In this document: one piece after another, positions 20,338-31,499 of the stretch | Numbering within the stretch: position 1 is the stretch's first letter | How the letters are laid out: each line of letters begins with the position of its first letter | Assembly: GCA_018698075.1 (NCBI GenBank) | Contig: JABINT010000031.1 | Coordinates: forward strand, 1-49,965 | Length of the DNA: 49,965 bases | DNA from: Acidiferrobacteraceae bacterium | GTDB taxonomy: Bacteria; Pseudomonadota; Gammaproteobacteria; Arenicellales; UBA868 | Direction of reading: 5' to 3' | Program-made: the position numbers and the translations under genes | Notes under the pieces: model-generated | Seen by the model: the letters and a program-made list of their open reading frames with translations, nothing else | Database searches by the model: none | Told to the model about the DNA's origin: nothing

Positions 20338-20937
20338 ATGAAACTCTACTCTGGACCACTTTGCCTTTACAGTCACGTTTGCCGATTTGTCTTGAGCGAG
20401 AAAGAGATTGACTACGAAGTCATTTACTCGACGAATGGGCGCGCAGACCAGGAGGTTGCCGAACTGAATCCTTACGGGGAAACGCCGACATTGGTGGACC
20501 GTGATTTAATTCTATACGACAGCATGGTCGTCAGCGAATACCTCGATGAAAAGTTTCCGCACCCACCGCTGCTGCCCAGCGACCCGACTGCCCGGGCCCA
20601 GGCCCGGGTAATGGTGACCCGATTACGTCGTGACTGGCTGGATGCGCTACAGTTTTGTATCACTACCGGTACGCGGGTCGACAAGAAGCTGAGTAAAAGT
20701 CTGTGGGATGGTTTGATGGCAATGTCGAACCATTTCGGGCAGCAAAAGTATGCGCTTGGCAATGAATTCAGCCTGGTTGATTGCTACCTGGCAGCACTGT
20801 TGTGGCGGTTGCCTGTGCTGAAATTAGATCTGCCTCGACAGGCTTCGAAGATTCTTGACTACGGCGGCCGGATGTTTGATAAACCGGGTTTCCAGGCAAG
20901 TCTGAGCGAAGCCGAGCGAGAGATTCGCGCCGCTTAA
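20338..20937 (+). CDS. sspA: stringent starvation protein A / GST-fold protein
   Basis: 'MKLYSGPLCLYSHVCRFVLSEKEIDYEV...ELNPYGETPTLVDRDLILYDSMVVSEYLDEKFPHPPL'; followed by sspB. Confidence 0.9.
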   Translation: MKLYSGPLCLYSHVCRFVLSEKEIDYEVIYSTNGRADQEVAELNPYGETPTLVDRDLILYDSMVVSEYLDEKFPHPPLLPSDPTARAQARVMVTRLRRDWLDALQFCITTGTRVDKKLSKSLWDGLMAMSNHFGQQKYALGNEFSLVDCYLAALLWRLPVLKLDLPRQASKILDYGGRMFDKPGFQASLSEAEREIRAA

Positions 20938-20962
20938 GGCGCACTACTGTTTGCCGGGTCTG

Positions 20963-21367
20963 ATGGGATCTGATGACATTGAGGCGAGTTCAAACCGCCC
21001 TTATCTGATACGGGCGATTCGCGACTGGGCTATTGATAATCACCTGACGCCACAACTGCTGGTTAATGCCACGATCAGTGGTGTCGAGGTGCCCAGTGAG
21101 TTCGTTGAGAACGGACAGATTGTGCTGAACGTTAGCCCTCATGCAGCGGATAATCTGGACATGGGAAACGACTTTATCTCTTTCTCAGCCCGCTTTCAGG
21201 GTGTTTCGCGGTCGGTGATTGTGCCGGTCTCAGCAGTTATCGCGGTATTTGGCCGCGAGAGCCGTCAGGGCATGTCTTTTGAAGATCTGCCCGAGGATAT
21301 CGAAGCCGACGAGGCGTTGAACGACCCGCCTGCGCGCGGTAAGCCCCACCTTAAACTGGTGGACTAG
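20963..21367 (+). CDS. sspB: ClpXP protease specificity-enhancing factor
   Basis: 'RPYLIRAIRDWAIDNHLTPQLLVNA...GVEVPSEFVENGQIVLNVSPHA' typical SspB; downstream of sspA. Confidence 0.9.
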   Translation: MGSDDIEASSNRPYLIRAIRDWAIDNHLTPQLLVNATISGVEVPSEFVENGQIVLNVSPHAADNLDMGNDFISFSARFQGVSRSVIVPVSAVIAVFGRESRQGMSFEDLPEDIEADEALNDPPARGKPHLKLVD

Positions 21368-21427
21368 TGGTTGAAAGATGTTGGGCCAGACCCGATATTG
21401 CCTTTAGAACACACTGAGCACCGTTTA

Positions 21428-21982
21428 ATGAGCACAACCCAAATGCGGGGCACTACCATTCTCTCGGTTCGCCGAGGCAATCAGGTGGTGATTGGTGGGG
21501 ATGGCCAGGTCACACTGGGTGATACCCGGATGAAAGGCAACGCGCGCAAGGTTCGGCGACTGCATGATGATACGGTGATCGCCGGTTTCGCGGGTGGTAC
21601 TTCGGACGCGTTCACACTATTTGAACGTTTTGAGGGCAAACTGCAAAAACATCAGGGCAATCTCACTCGCGCTGCGGTTGAGTTATCCAAGGACTGGCGC
21701 ACAGATCGTATGCTACGCCGGCTGGAGGCCTTGCTTGCAGTTGCCGATGCATCGGTGTCACTGATTCTTTCCGGTACCGGGGATGTCATAGAGCCTGAGG
21801 GCGGGATCATGGCGATAGGCTCTGGTGGCGCCTACGCTAAGGCCGCCGCCCAGGCGCTGGTTACGGAGACCGATCTTGATGCCCGCCAGATCGTTGAGAA
21901 ATCATTGAATATTGCCGCTGGTATCTGCATCTACACCAACTGCGAACTTACCATTGAAGAACTGGAGATTGCACCGAAGTGA
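21428..21982 (+). CDS. hslV: ATP-dependent protease peptidase subunit HslV
   Basis: '[40 protein letters not shown]'; ORF track starts upstream at 21371. Confidence 0.95.
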   Translation: MSTTQMRGTTILSVRRGNQVVIGGDGQVTLGDTRMKGNARKVRRLHDDTVIAGFAGGTSDAFTLFERFEGKLQKHQGNLTRAAVELSKDWRTDRMLRRLEALLAVADASVSLILSGTGDVIEPEGGIMAIGSGGAYAKAAAQALVTETDLDARQIVEKSLNIAAGICIYTNCELTIEELEIAPK

Positions 21983-22071
21983 GTTGGCGTAAGCCACTCT
22001 GGGCTGACTGTGCCGGGTGCTTTATCTTCCTGCGTTTGTAGACCCAAGAACTTTTCCAACAGAACGATACT

Positions 22072-23415
22072 ATGTCCGAGATGACGCCCCGGGAGATTGT
22101 CGAGGAACTCGACAAGCACATTATTGGTCAGGCACAGGCGAAGCGGGCTGTCGCGATCGCTCTTCGAAATCGCTGGCGGCGGGCTCAGGTGCCAGATGAA
22201 TTTCTGCGCAATGAGATCACGCCAAAGAACATATTGATGATAGGCCCTACCGGGGTGGGCAAGACCGAGATTGCCCGGCGTCTGGCACGCCTGGCCCGAG
22301 CGCCGTTTATCAAGGTCGAGGCGACCAAGTTCACCGAGGTGGGGTATGTGGGTCGTGAGGTTGATTCAATCATTCGTGATCTGGTGGATATGGCGATCAA
22401 GATGAGCCGCGAGGAAGCATTGGAGCGGGTACGTCCGCGCGCTGAAGATGCTGCCGAGGAGCAGTTGCTGGATCTGCTGTTGCCCCAGGCCCGCGGTGTT
22501 GACTCCGCTGATGACATTGCAGCCGTTGATCAGGAAGAGGGAGCCGGCCGCCAGCGCCTTCGCAAATTGTTGCGTGAAGGCAAGCTGGACGATAAAGAAG
22601 TCGAAATTGAAGTTGCGACTCCGACCGTGGGGGTGGAGATTATGGGTCCGCCAGGAATGGAGCAGATGACTGATCAGTTGCAGGGCATGTTTCAGAATCT
22701 GGGCGGTCAGCGCAAGACTGCGCGCAAGGTCAAGGTGCGCGAAGCATTGCGATTGCTCACCGAAGAAGAGGCCGGCGCACTTGTCAATGACGACGAACTC
22801 AAGCACGAAGCACTTGAGCGGGTAGAGCAGCACGGTATTGTTTTTCTTGACGAGATCGACAAGATTGTCGGCCGCAGCGAGGCCCAGGGTGCCGATGTGT
22901 CGCGCGAGGGCGTCCAGCGCGATCTGCTACCGCTGATTGAGGGCTGCACCGTCAGCACCCGCAACGGCATGATCAAGACCGATCATATTTTGTTTATTGC
23001 CTCGGGCGCATTTCAGATGAATAAACCCTCGGATCTGATACCGGAACTGCAGGGTCGCTTGCCAATACGGGTTGAACTCGATGCGCTGGACGCCGGCGAT
23101 TTTGTCCGCATCCTGACTGAGCCGGATGCTTCGCTGACCGAGCAGTACGCTGGGCTGATGGCGACCGAAGGGGTCAGCCTGGAGTTTGCGCCGGATGGTG
23201 TCGAGCGAATAGCCGAAGTGGCGTGGCAGGTTAATGAACGGATCGAGAATATTGGCGCACGGCGGCTGCATACCGTCATGGAGCGCTTGCTGGAGACGAT
23301 TTCGTTTGCAGCGGCTGATCGCTCAGGGCAAGTGGAGTTAGTCGATCGGGACTATGTGGATCAACACCTGGTTGATCTCGCCGCGGATGAGGATCTTTCG
23401 CGCTACATTCTCTAG
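22072..23415 (+). CDS. hslU: ATP-dependent protease ATPase subunit HslU
   Basis: '[34 protein letters not shown]', '[21 protein letters not shown]'; C-terminus 'DLSRYIL'. Confidence 0.97.
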   Translation: MSEMTPREIVEELDKHIIGQAQAKRAVAIALRNRWRRAQVPDEFLRNEITPKNILMIGPTGVGKTEIARRLARLARAPFIKVEATKFTEVGYVGREVDSIIRDLVDMAIKMSREEALERVRPRAEDAAEEQLLDLLLPQARGVDSADDIAAVDQEEGAGRQRLRKLLREGKLDDKEVEIEVATPTVGVEIMGPPGMEQMTDQLQGMFQNLGGQRKTARKVKVREALRLLTEEEAGALVNDDELKHEALERVEQHGIVFLDEIDKIVGRSEAQGADVSREGVQRDLLPLIEGCTVSTRNGMIKTDHILFIASGAFQMNKPSDLIPELQGRLPIRVELDALDAGDFVRILTEPDASLTEQYAGLMATEGVSLEFAPDGVERIAEVAWQVNERIENIGARRLHTVMERLLETISFAAADRSGQVELVDRDYVDQHLVDLAADEDLSRYIL

Positions 23416-23483
23416 ATTCTCCAGCGCAAAAATATGGCGGCAGCCGTATACTGGGTCGTCCACCCTCGCCGGGGAGGACGCGG

Positions 23484-24281
23484 ATGGCGGTACTGCTGAT
23501 AGATGGACTCAACCTGATACGCCGAATTCATGCTGGTGTACCGGATGCGGCGAAGGATCGTGACGATGGAGTGCTGACAGCCTGTGTGGCGTCGGCACGC
23601 CGGGCTCTGCGTCGGCATCATCCCAGTCACGTTATTCTGGTAATGGAAGGCCAAGAGTTGAGTTGGCGTTCGCTGGAGTATCCGGATTACAAAAAGGACC
23701 GGGTCGGGATGCCGGAAGATCTTCGAGCCAATCTGCCGGCCATTCTTGCAGCGCTTGCCGGGATTGGGGTTAATGCCCTGTCTGCACAAGGCTTTGAAGC
23801 GGATGATCTCATCGGCTCGATTGCTGCCCGTACCGCCACGAAGGGTGTTTCTGTGGTCATTCTGTCCACGGACAAAAGTTTTTGCCAGTTGGTCTGTGAC
23901 CATATTGCCGTTCACGACCACTTCAATGATGTGGCGCACGACAGTCTTTGGATACGCGATCGTTTCGGCGTCGAACCCGTGCAACTGGTCGATCTCTTCA
24001 GCCTGGCGGGTGATCCCTCACTGGGGCTGCCAGGCATTCGTTCGGTCGGGGTGCACACTGCGGCCCGACTGTTACATGACTACGGTGGCCTCGATGGCGT
24101 GATCAAAGCAGCCCCGCAGATTGCGGGAAAACTCGGTGAGAAACTGCGTGCCGGGCTTGACGGTATCGCACTGACCCGCCGGCTCGTCCCCTTGCGTCAG
24201 GACGTCGACCTCGGGGCCAACCTACATGACTTTCGTTGGCTGCCGTCGATGACGCATGATACAAGGGGGAGCTCTTCCTAG
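23484..24281 (+). CDS. 5'-3' exonuclease / flap endonuclease-like protein (Xni-like)
   Basis: 'LLIDGLNLIRRI', 'QGFEADDLIGSIAARTATKGVSVVILSTDKSFCQLV', H3TH-like 'LPGIRSVGVHTAARLLHDYGGLDGVI'. Confidence 0.82.
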   Translation: MAVLLIDGLNLIRRIHAGVPDAAKDRDDGVLTACVASARRALRRHHPSHVILVMEGQELSWRSLEYPDYKKDRVGMPEDLRANLPAILAALAGIGVNALSAQGFEADDLIGSIAARTATKGVSVVILSTDKSFCQLVCDHIAVHDHFNDVAHDSLWIRDRFGVEPVQLVDLFSLAGDPSLGLPGIRSVGVHTAARLLHDYGGLDGVIKAAPQIAGKLGEKLRAGLDGIALTRRLVPLRQDVDLGANLHDFRWLPSMTHDTRGSSS

Positions 24282-24335
24282 AACCCAGAGGCTTTGATCC
24301 CAGCAAGTGGGAACTGGCTATTCCGGCTGTGACTA

Positions 24336-24896
24336 TCAGTCAGCCTGTCGCCGCAGTTCCCCTTCAACAACACGTTGTTCTCCCGTCTCGTCAAGGCGCA
24401 GGTAGCGCAGGGACATGGCCTGCCCGTCATCGTGCAGTGTACGTGTATAGGAGAAAAGCTCGAACTCTCCCTGTTCGTTGATCAGCAGGCCGAGAATTTT
24501 CATGCTCTTGCCTGTGAAACGGGCCCACATGTAGGGGTCGCCCTGCAACGGGTCGAGTGGTTTCTTGCCACCGAACACGTTAACCTTTTGCGCGGCTGCA
24601 TAGATATGGTCGCGCTTGGTCGGTACAAAATCGATCGTATATTCCTTGCTTTTACCTGACTTCGCCTTGGTAGTAGACCAGTTGATGCGAAAACCTTTTT
24701 TGTGTTTGCTGATATCGACTGTGATCTCGCGGCCATTGGCAGTGCCTTCAGTGTTGCCAACGATCGTGGTGCTACCGGCATAGTGTCCGACAAAGGGGTC
24801 AAAGTCAGCGGCCAGGGTGTTCAGACTGAAGGTCAGTATCACGGCCCCGGCGAGCCATCGCAAAGGGCTGGAAAGCGTGAGGTCTGGTGATTTCAT
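24336..24896 (-). CDS. secreted conserved hypothetical protein
   Basis: 186 aa with signal peptide 'WLAGAVILTFSLNTLAADF'. Confidence 0.6.
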   Translation of the reverse strand: MKSPDLTLSSPLRWLAGAVILTFSLNTLAADFDPFVGHYAGSTTIVGNTEGTANGREITVDISKHKKGFRINWSTTKAKSGKSKEYTIDFVPTKRDHIYAAAQKVNVFGGKKPLDPLQGDPYMWARFTGKSMKILGLLINEQGEFELFSYTRTLHDDGQAMSLRYLRLDETGEQRVVEGELRRQAD

Positions 24897-24901
24897 GATG
24901 T

Positions 24902-25264
24902 TCAGTTTTCCTTTTCCAGAATTTCGATGCGGTCACTGTCAGCGAGATCTACTGCCAGACCGCCAATGGTGGTAAAGCGCCGACCGTCAACTGCCTTTTT
25001 GTAGGCCTGGTAGTTCAAGGTTGTGCCCTGGCTGTCTATCACACGGATATTAATGATGCGGTGCTGTTCTTGCCAGTGCAGGACAAAAACCAGTGCCGAT
25101 ATCGCGATCACCAGTCCCAGCAGAGAGTAAGCGACCATAGGGGCTGAAACCCCCCCTTTGTCAGGGGCAGGAGCCGCTGACGCCCCGGCAGGCTGACTCT
25201 TGGTTCGAAAGACCAGTGCTACCACCAGTATCACGGCAAGGGTAAAAAGGATCTTGGTCAGCAC
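24902..25264 (-). CDS. hypothetical membrane protein
   Basis: 120 aa, two TM segments; 7-nt overlap with ycgL. Confidence 0.6.
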   Translation of the reverse strand: MLTKILFTLAVILVVALVFRTKSQPAGASAAPAPDKGGVSAPMVAYSLLGLVIAISALVFVLHWQEQHRIINIRVIDSQGTTLNYQAYKKAVDGRRFTTIGGLAVDLADSDRIEILEKEN

Positions 25265-25506
25265 GTGTCGGTCGGAGCCCCCGGGGGCAGCTGCAGATAG
25301 AATCCTCGTGATTCTATGCTGTTCATCACAGCAGCGGGGTCGGCCGCTGCCAGGTTGAGGTGCGGCGTCAGATCCAAATCCATCACCTGCTGTAGCTCTC
25401 CGAGCTGGCCCAGCAGCGCTTTGGGGAGCTCAGTGAGCGCTTCAGCCGAAGCAACATACAGGTAGGTGTCTTGCTTGCGCATGCCTTTGTAGACCACACA
25501 TTTCAT
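25258..25506 (-). CDS. ycgL: YcgL domain protein
   Basis: 'MKCVVYKGMRKQDTYLYVASAEALTELPKALLGQLGELQQVMDLDLTPHLNLAAADPAAVMNSIESRGFYLQLPP'. Confidence 0.88.
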   Translation of the reverse strand: MKCVVYKGMRKQDTYLYVASAEALTELPKALLGQLGELQQVMDLDLTPHLNLAAADPAAVMNSIESRGFYLQLPPGAPTDTC

Positions 25507-25548
25507 TAGCGTTGGTCTCGATCAGGAACAGTTGATCGGCGCTATGCG

Positions 25549-26943
25549 TCAGTCGTTCTTGCGATTTCCGCCCCATAGCCAGGCCCAGCCCGATCGTTTC
25601 TCGGTATGTTCGCGCTGGGAGACTGCAGTAAACGGGCGCTCTTCTTTGCCGACGTAGAGTTGGCGTGGTCGGCCGATTCGGCTCTCGGAAGATTCCATCA
25701 TTTCTTTCCAGTGGGAAATCCAGCCTACGGTGCGGCCGATGGCAAATAGCACCGTAAACATATTGGTCGGGAAACCCAGGGCACGCAGAATGATTCCAGA
25801 GTAGAAGTCCACATTTGGGTAAAGCTTCTTGTCAACGAAATAGGAATCGTTGAGGGCGATCTGCTCAAGCTCCAGGGCCAGGTCCAGCGTCGGGTCCTGG
25901 ATGCCCAGCTCTTTCAGTACCTCGTGACAGGTATCACGCATTACTGTGGCCCGCGGGTCGTAGTTCTTATATACCCTATGGCCGAAACCCATCAGTCGAA
26001 ACCGGTCGTCGGGGTCCTGCGCCTTCTTGACGAATTTCTGGATCCGGTCCTTGGTGCCGATCTCCTGAAGCATGCTCAATACCGCTTCGTTGGCACCCCC
26101 ATGAGCAGGGCCCCACAATGAAGCAATGCCAGCGGCCACGCAGGCAAACGGATTGGCATCCGAGGAGCCAGCCAGGCGCACCGTGGAGGTCGACGCGTTT
26201 TGTTCATGATCTGCGTGCAAGATCAGGATGCGGTTAATAGCGCGGGCCAGCACCGGGTTAACTTGGTAATCCTGGGTCGGCACGCCGAACATCAGCTGGA
26301 GCAGGTTTTCCGAGTAGGTGAGGTCGTTACTGGGTTGCATGAATGGTTGACCCAGAGAGTATTTAAAGGCGTAGGCGCCGATGGTCGGCATCTTCGCGAT
26401 CAACCGGTGGGCGGCGGACATGCGCTGCAGCGGATCGTTGATATCGGTGCTGTCGTGGTAGAACGCCGACAAGGCGCCAACCACCCCAACCATGATGGCC
26501 ATCGGGTGGGCGCTGCGCATGAACCCGCTGTAGAACCGTACCAGTTGTTCGTGCAGCATGGTGTGTCGAGTAATGTCGCCGTCGAACTGCTCCTTTTCTT
26601 CCGGAGACGGTAGCTCGCCGTGCAACAGCAGGTAACAGACATCCATGAAGTCGGTATTCTCGGCGAGATCAGCGATGGCGTAACCGCGGTGCAGCAGGAT
26701 TCCGGCCTCACCGTCGATATAGGTGATCTCCGATGAGCACGATGCGGTGGAGGTAAATCCGGGATCATAGGTAAAGGCGCCGGTTTGACTGTACAGCTTG
26801 CGGATGTCGATTACCTTGGGGCCAACGGCACCATGCAGGATGGGTAACTCCCAGGACTCACCAGTCTCGTTATCCGTCAGAGTGAATGAGTGGCGTACCG
26901 CCTGCGCCAGACCATTATTCTGAGCTTGTGTCCCTTGCGACAT
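25549..26943 (-). CDS. gltA: citrate synthase (type II)
   Basis: '[49 protein letters not shown]', '[18 protein letters not shown]'. Confidence 0.96.
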   Translation of the reverse strand: MSQGTQAQNNGLAQAVRHSFTLTDNETGESWELPILHGAVGPKVIDIRKLYSQTGAFTYDPGFTSTASCSSEITYIDGEAGILLHRGYAIADLAENTDFMDVCYLLLHGELPSPEEKEQFDGDITRHTMLHEQLVRFYSGFMRSAHPMAIMVGVVGALSAFYHDSTDINDPLQRMSAAHRLIAKMPTIGAYAFKYSLGQPFMQPSNDLTYSENLLQLMFGVPTQDYQVNPVLARAINRILILHADHEQNASTSTVRLAGSSDANPFACVAAGIASLWGPAHGGANEAVLSMLQEIGTKDRIQKFVKKAQDPDDRFRLMGFGHRVYKNYDPRATVMRDTCHEVLKELGIQDPTLDLALELEQIALNDSYFVDKKLYPNVDFYSGIILRALGFPTNMFTVLFAIGRTVGWISHWKEMMESSESRIGRPRQLYVGKEERPFTAVSQREHTEKRSGWAWLWGGNRKND

Positions 26944-27188
26944 AACAGCGTCCTCGAATGGGCTAATAATCAGTATTAAACTGATTAATAGTTATGTAAA
27001 TTAACTTTGTCTATATTTATACGTAATCCCGATCAAATGATAGTCTTGACAGGGAAAAACAGTGTAAAAAACCTTGTTCGTATCGTCACTTTGTGTAACT
27101 TTATTTTTTGATATTTTGTATAAAAAACAATTAATTAGCAGCTCTAGGTCGCAGCCTAAAGGCTTTCTGGGAAGGCATTAGAGCCACC

Positions 27189-28043
27189 ATGGACTGTCAG
27201 TCGTTTTCTGTCGAAACACCCAGTGCAGGTACGATCTGTGGGCTTCGCTGGGGATCGGCTGATGGAATCCCGGTACTGGCCGCGCATGGCTGGCTGGATA
27301 ACGCCGCGAGTTTCTTGCCGATGGCGCCTTATCTCACCGATCTTAATCTGGTAGCGATCGATCTACCGGGTCATGGTTTTTCACAGCACCGGCCCGAAGG
27401 CGCGCGTTACCATTTAATGGACTACCCGCCAGCTGTGCTCGAGGTCGCTGATGCTCTGGGCTGGAAAGAGCTGGTGCTGTTGGGACATTCCTTGGGTGGC
27501 GCAATCTCAACCACGGTGGCTGTAGCAGCGCCCACGCGTATTCGGGCAATGGTGCTCATCGAAAACCTCGGCCCAGTGTCCCAAGCGGCCGATGGCGCTC
27601 CGGGTCGGCTGCGTGACTCGATCGCAGCTTACGCCAAGCTTCGCGATAAGACTCCGGCTCTGTACCCTGACCTTGAGCCGTTAATCATGGCGCGTGCACG
27701 ACTCGGCAAGATGGGCCACAAAGCCGCACAAGCTTTGGTGAGTCGCAACCTTGCCAAGGTCGAAGGCGGTTATCGCTGGCGCAGCGACCCACGGCTGCGA
27801 CTGCCGTCACCTGTATTTCTAACCGAGTCGCAGGTATTGGCCTATCTTCGCGCCATTGAGACGCCCACCCGGGTACTGCTCGCCAACGATGGCCTGCTGG
27901 CCAAATCTGAAACTTTGACACCTCGCCTTGCATCACTACAAGCCGCGAGCGTGCAATGGTTGAGCGGAACGCATCACCTGCATATGGATGATCCCGAGCC
28001 GGTAGCGACGGCCATTTTGGACTTTCTGTTAAGGCTTGATTAG
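27189..28043 (+). CDS. alpha/beta hydrolase
   Basis: 'VLAAHGWLDNAASFLPMAPYL', nucleophile elbow 'LLGHSLGGAIS', C-terminal 'GTHHLHMDDPEPVA'. Confidence 0.88.
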   Translation: MDCQSFSVETPSAGTICGLRWGSADGIPVLAAHGWLDNAASFLPMAPYLTDLNLVAIDLPGHGFSQHRPEGARYHLMDYPPAVLEVADALGWKELVLLGHSLGGAISTTVAVAAPTRIRAMVLIENLGPVSQAADGAPGRLRDSIAAYAKLRDKTPALYPDLEPLIMARARLGKMGHKAAQALVSRNLAKVEGGYRWRSDPRLRLPSPVFLTESQVLAYLRAIETPTRVLLANDGLLAKSETLTPRLASLQAASVQWLSGTHHLHMDDPEPVATAILDFLLRLD

Positions 28044-28048
28044 TTCGA

Positions 28049-29488
28049 TCAGTTAGCCTCGCGGGGCTGATTCTGGAACAGCGTCTCCAGCAGTTTGTGC
28101 TGGATCTTGATACCAACCGCATTGGTTGCGCGTGGGTGGTTGTGCAGGATCACGATGACCCAGGTGTTTCCAGATGGATCAATGGCATAGCCGGCCAGTG
28201 TGCGCACATCGCGCAGCAGTCCTGTCTTTAATCGAAGCCGACCGGGCCGGGCAATCCCGTAAAAACGCCGGCGCAATGAGCCGTCGACTGTCGCGATTGG
28301 CAGTGAACCGACGAATTCAGGCCACCAGGGCTCGGTGGTTGCTTTTTCCAGCAGTGTGGCCAGGCCTGCAGCGCTGAGTCGCGCATCTCGGGAGAGTCCG
28401 GCACCATTGTCGATACGCAAAGCCGGCATCAATACACCGCTGGCGTCCAGCCAGTCCTCGATAACTTTGGCACCTTTGGCCGGAGTTGCCGGGGTCACCG
28501 CAAACTCGCTGGCGAGGGTTAGCAGTAGATTACGCGCCATCACGTTGTTACTGAATTTGTTGGTGTGCCGAATGACATCGGCCAGCAATACCGAATCGAG
28601 AGTTCCCAGGACTTTGGCTTGTGCCGGGGTTTTACCGTACATCCAGTTGCCCGACAGCGTGCCGCCCAACTCCTGCCACAGGGCCTTGAAAACTCCGTAG
28701 ACGTACTGGCCATGTGGCAGCAGGGTGCGTCGCAGGGTGCTCTGGCCGCAGTTGGCGGGATACGTGCCGCCCAGTTGCACATCTGTTTGCTGTGTGTGAG
28801 CGGTGGACTCAAGGGTGACCCGGTGCAGTCGATTGGCGCAGCTGGTTTTGTCCTGTTTGACTGAATTCACCAGACGCAGGGTCGTGGCAGCGGGATCAGC
28901 ATGGACCGCAAGCCGCCCCATACGCGAATCAAACACCAGTGAGGTAGCACCAAAGTTCACCAGCAGTGCGCTGGGCAGCGTGTTGTAGCTACGTTGATAT
29001 TTGCCGTCGATGGCTTTTCGGCCGATAGCCTTGCGGTCAAACAGGCTGTCATCGAGTACCAGGTTGCCCTGGATATGGGTTAACCCACGTTCGCGCAACT
29101 GCCGCGCCAATAGCCAGAAGCGTTCGATGACCAACCAGGGATCGCCACCCCCGCGCAGGATCAGGTCGCCATGCAGCGTATCGTCCCGCAAGGCGCTATC
29201 AATAAGCACCTCGGTCTGCCAGCGGTGTTGGGTGCCAAGTAGATTGAGTGCAGCCGCGGTTGTGACCAGTTTCATGACTGATGCGGGGTTGCGTGGCGCC
29301 CGACTCTGGTGGGTGATCTGTGATGCCTGGGAGCCCACGCGCCTGATGACCACGCTGATCGAGTCGAGCGGGATACCGTTGGCCCGCATCAATTGGGCGA
29401 CCGGCGCCGGTAGGGTAGCGCCGGCCCCTTGCGATGCAAGGGCGGTGGCAAGCAGTACGCTGACCCGAATAAGTAACTGCACCTTCAT
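28049..29488 (-). CDS. dacB: D-alanyl-D-alanine carboxypeptidase/endopeptidase (PBP4 family)
   Basis: 'NPASVMKLVTTAAAL' SxxK motif, 'KFSNNVMARNLLL' SxN, 'LKTGLLRDVRTLAGYA' KTG; ORF track starts at 29545 but the signal peptide fits MKVQLLIRVSVLL at 29488. Confidence 0.9.
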   Translation of the reverse strand: MKVQLLIRVSVLLATALASQGAGATLPAPVAQLMRANGIPLDSISVVIRRVGSQASQITHQSRAPRNPASVMKLVTTAAALNLLGTQHRWQTEVLIDSALRDDTLHGDLILRGGGDPWLVIERFWLLARQLRERGLTHIQGNLVLDDSLFDRKAIGRKAIDGKYQRSYNTLPSALLVNFGATSLVFDSRMGRLAVHADPAATTLRLVNSVKQDKTSCANRLHRVTLESTAHTQQTDVQLGGTYPANCGQSTLRRTLLPHGQYVYGVFKALWQELGGTLSGNWMYGKTPAQAKVLGTLDSVLLADVIRHTNKFSNNVMARNLLLTLASEFAVTPATPAKGAKVIEDWLDASGVLMPALRIDNGAGLSRDARLSAAGLATLLEKATTEPWWPEFVGSLPIATVDGSLRRRFYGIARPGRLRLKTGLLRDVRTLAGYAIDPSGNTWVIVILHNHPRATNAVGIKIQHKLLETLFQNQPREAN

Positions 29489-29565
29489 AAGTGAAATTCT
29501 AAACTTCTGCCACAAATGCTGAAAATTTCCGCAAAGACAGTGCATTGTGGCATGGCCAGCGTTGC

Positions 29566-29571
29566 TATAAT
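29566..29571 (+). promoter_or_regulatory. extended -10 box TGCTATAAT upstream of DUF1820 gene
   Basis: Exact TATAAT with TGn extension 42 nt before the ATG. Confidence 0.5.
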
Positions 29572-29612
29572 GCGCCCGGCCGCAAAGCCTGACACCAGAT
29601 TTCTATTAAGTC

Positions 29613-29945
29613 ATGACAAAAAAAAGCATCTTCCGGATAATTTTTCACAACCAGGGAAACATCTACGAGGTTTATGCCCGCGAGGTTTCCCAGGGCGGCA
29701 TGTATGCTTTTGTTGAGGTCGGCGAGATCATTTTTGGTGAACGATCCAAGCTGGTGGTGGACCCATCTGACGAAAAACTCAAGAGCGAGTTCTCGGGCGT
29801 CAAGCGCACCTATATTCCGCTGCACGCCATAGTGCGTATTGATGAGGTCGAAAAAGAAGGGCAGGCTAAGATTGTGCCTGCTGGCGAAACCAAAGGGGGC
29901 AATATCGCCTCCTTCCCGATGCCGATCAAGCCGCCTGGATCGTAG
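29613..29945 (+). CDS. DUF1820 family protein
   Basis: 'KKSIFRIIFHNQGNIYEVYAREVSQGGMYAFVEVGEIIFGE...VKRTYIPLHAIVRIDEVEKEG'. Confidence 0.85.
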   Translation: MTKKSIFRIIFHNQGNIYEVYAREVSQGGMYAFVEVGEIIFGERSKLVVDPSDEKLKSEFSGVKRTYIPLHAIVRIDEVEKEGQAKIVPAGETKGGNIASFPMPIKPPGS

Positions 29946-29954
29946 CCGTTCTCT

Positions 29955-30602
29955 TCAGGGCGCGTTTGATGCAGACCAGGCGCAGCGCACGCCAGTCCCG
30001 CCAAGACCACAGTAACCACCCGGATTTTTGGCGAGGTATTGCTGATGGTAATCCTCGGCATAGAAGAATCTCCCGGCGGGGGCAAATTCAGTTGTAATCT
30101 CAGCAAAGCCGGCATTGCGCAATGCCTTTTGGTATCGAGTGGCTGTGTCACGGGCCATGTCGATCTGTTCTTCATTGCTGGTGTAGATGGCCGAGCGGTA
30201 CTGAGTGCCAATGTCGTTGCTCTGGCGCATGCCCTGGGTAGGGTCGTGCGATTCAAAAAAGACTTTCAGTAGTTGGGCATAACTTATCCGCCGGGGGTCA
30301 AAGATTACCAGCACCGCCTCGGTATGGCCGGTCATCCCTGAGCAGACCTCCTGGTAGGTGGGGTTGGGCGTGCTGCCGCCGGCGTAACCTACGGCCGTCG
30401 TCAATACGCCATCGAGTTCCCAGAAGCAACGCTCCGCCCCCCAGAAGCAGCCCAGTCCAAAGACCGCCTGTTCGGCGTCTGCAGGAAAGGGCGGTTTAAG
30501 CGGTGCGCCATTCACATAGTGTTGTTTTGCAACCAGCACCGCCTCGGTCCGCCCTGGAAGCGCGTTGGCCGGTGAGGGAATCGTGAAGTTACTCTGGAGC
30601 AT
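29955..30602 (-). CDS. msrA: peptide-methionine (S)-S-oxide reductase
   Basis: '[50 protein letters not shown]'; '[11 protein letters not shown]' tail. Confidence 0.95.
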   Translation of the reverse strand: MLQSNFTIPSPANALPGRTEAVLVAKQHYVNGAPLKPPFPADAEQAVFGLGCFWGAERCFWELDGVLTTAVGYAGGSTPNPTYQEVCSGMTGHTEAVLVIFDPRRISYAQLLKVFFESHDPTQGMRQSNDIGTQYRSAIYTSNEEQIDMARDTATRYQKALRNAGFAEITTEFAPAGRFFYAEDYHQQYLAKNPGGYCGLGGTGVRCAWSASNAP

Positions 30603-30641
30603 CGTAGTTTTGTGTTTGAGGTTTGAGGTTTGATGCCAAGT

Positions 30642-31499
30642 TTAGTGGTTGCTGCGGGCCACGCGGCGTGCAGTGCTTACCCGTGCCTGGCCTGCGTAGT
30701 CGTTGAAGCGGGCGATAGAGCCAAGGCCAGCGCCCAACAGCAATTCATCCAGTGCAGATCGCTGGTCATGGCCGTGTTCCAGTGCCAGCATCCCACCGGG
30801 CTTTAGGCAGTCGCTGGCACCCGCGCAAATCTGGCGGATGGCGCTAAGGCCATCAGGGCCAGAAAAAAGAGCCTCTCGTGGCTCAAAAAGGGATGGGCCG
30901 CGTTCCAGTGCCGGATCACCCTCGCGCACGTAGGGTGGATTGCTGACGATGATGTCGAAGGCTTGTCCTTGCAGCGGGACTAGCCAGTCACCTAGCTCAA
31001 ACGTGACCTCAAGGTTCAGGCGCTTGGCATTGTCGCTTGCCTGGGCGAGCGCCCGCCTGGATGAGTCCGTTGCCACGATACGTGCAAGGGGGCGTTCGCT
31101 GGCAAGTGCCAGCGCGATGGCGCCGCTGCCGGTACCAAGGTCTGCGATATCCACCGGTGAATCGGCCGGTGTGGCATCGAGCACTGCCTGCACCAGGATT
31201 TCGGTTTCGGGCCGCGGCACCAGGGTGTCCTGACTAAGAGCAAGATCCAGCGACCAGAACTCTTTGTGTCCCAGGATGTACGCAATGGGTTCCCCGGTAC
31301 GGCGGCGCTCGACCAGTGCCAGTAGTTGTCGGCCTTGTGTAGAGCTTATGGCTTTTTCAGGATCGCGGGCAAAAGTCGTGCGATCAATGCCGCAGGCGGC
31401 TTGCAGCAGAATCTCGGCATCCAGACGCGGCGAATCACTTTGCCCGGTCAGCGCCTGGCATGCCTGGTGCAATAGTGCCGAGGCGGTGGATTCAGCCAC
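30642..31499 (-). CDS. prmC: peptide chain release factor N(5)-glutamine methyltransferase
   Basis: 'SNPPYV' motif, '[14 protein letters not shown]'; adjacent to prfA. Confidence 0.94.
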   Translation of the reverse strand: MAESTASALLHQACQALTGQSDSPRLDAEILLQAACGIDRTTFARDPEKAISSTQGRQLLALVERRRTGEPIAYILGHKEFWSLDLALSQDTLVPRPETEILVQAVLDATPADSPVDIADLGTGSGAIALALASERPLARIVATDSSRRALAQASDNAKRLNLEVTFELGDWLVPLQGQAFDIIVSNPPYVREGDPALERGPSLFEPREALFSGPDGLSAIRQICAGASDCLKPGGMLALEHGHDQRSALDELLLGAGLGSIARFNDYAGQARVSTARRVARSNH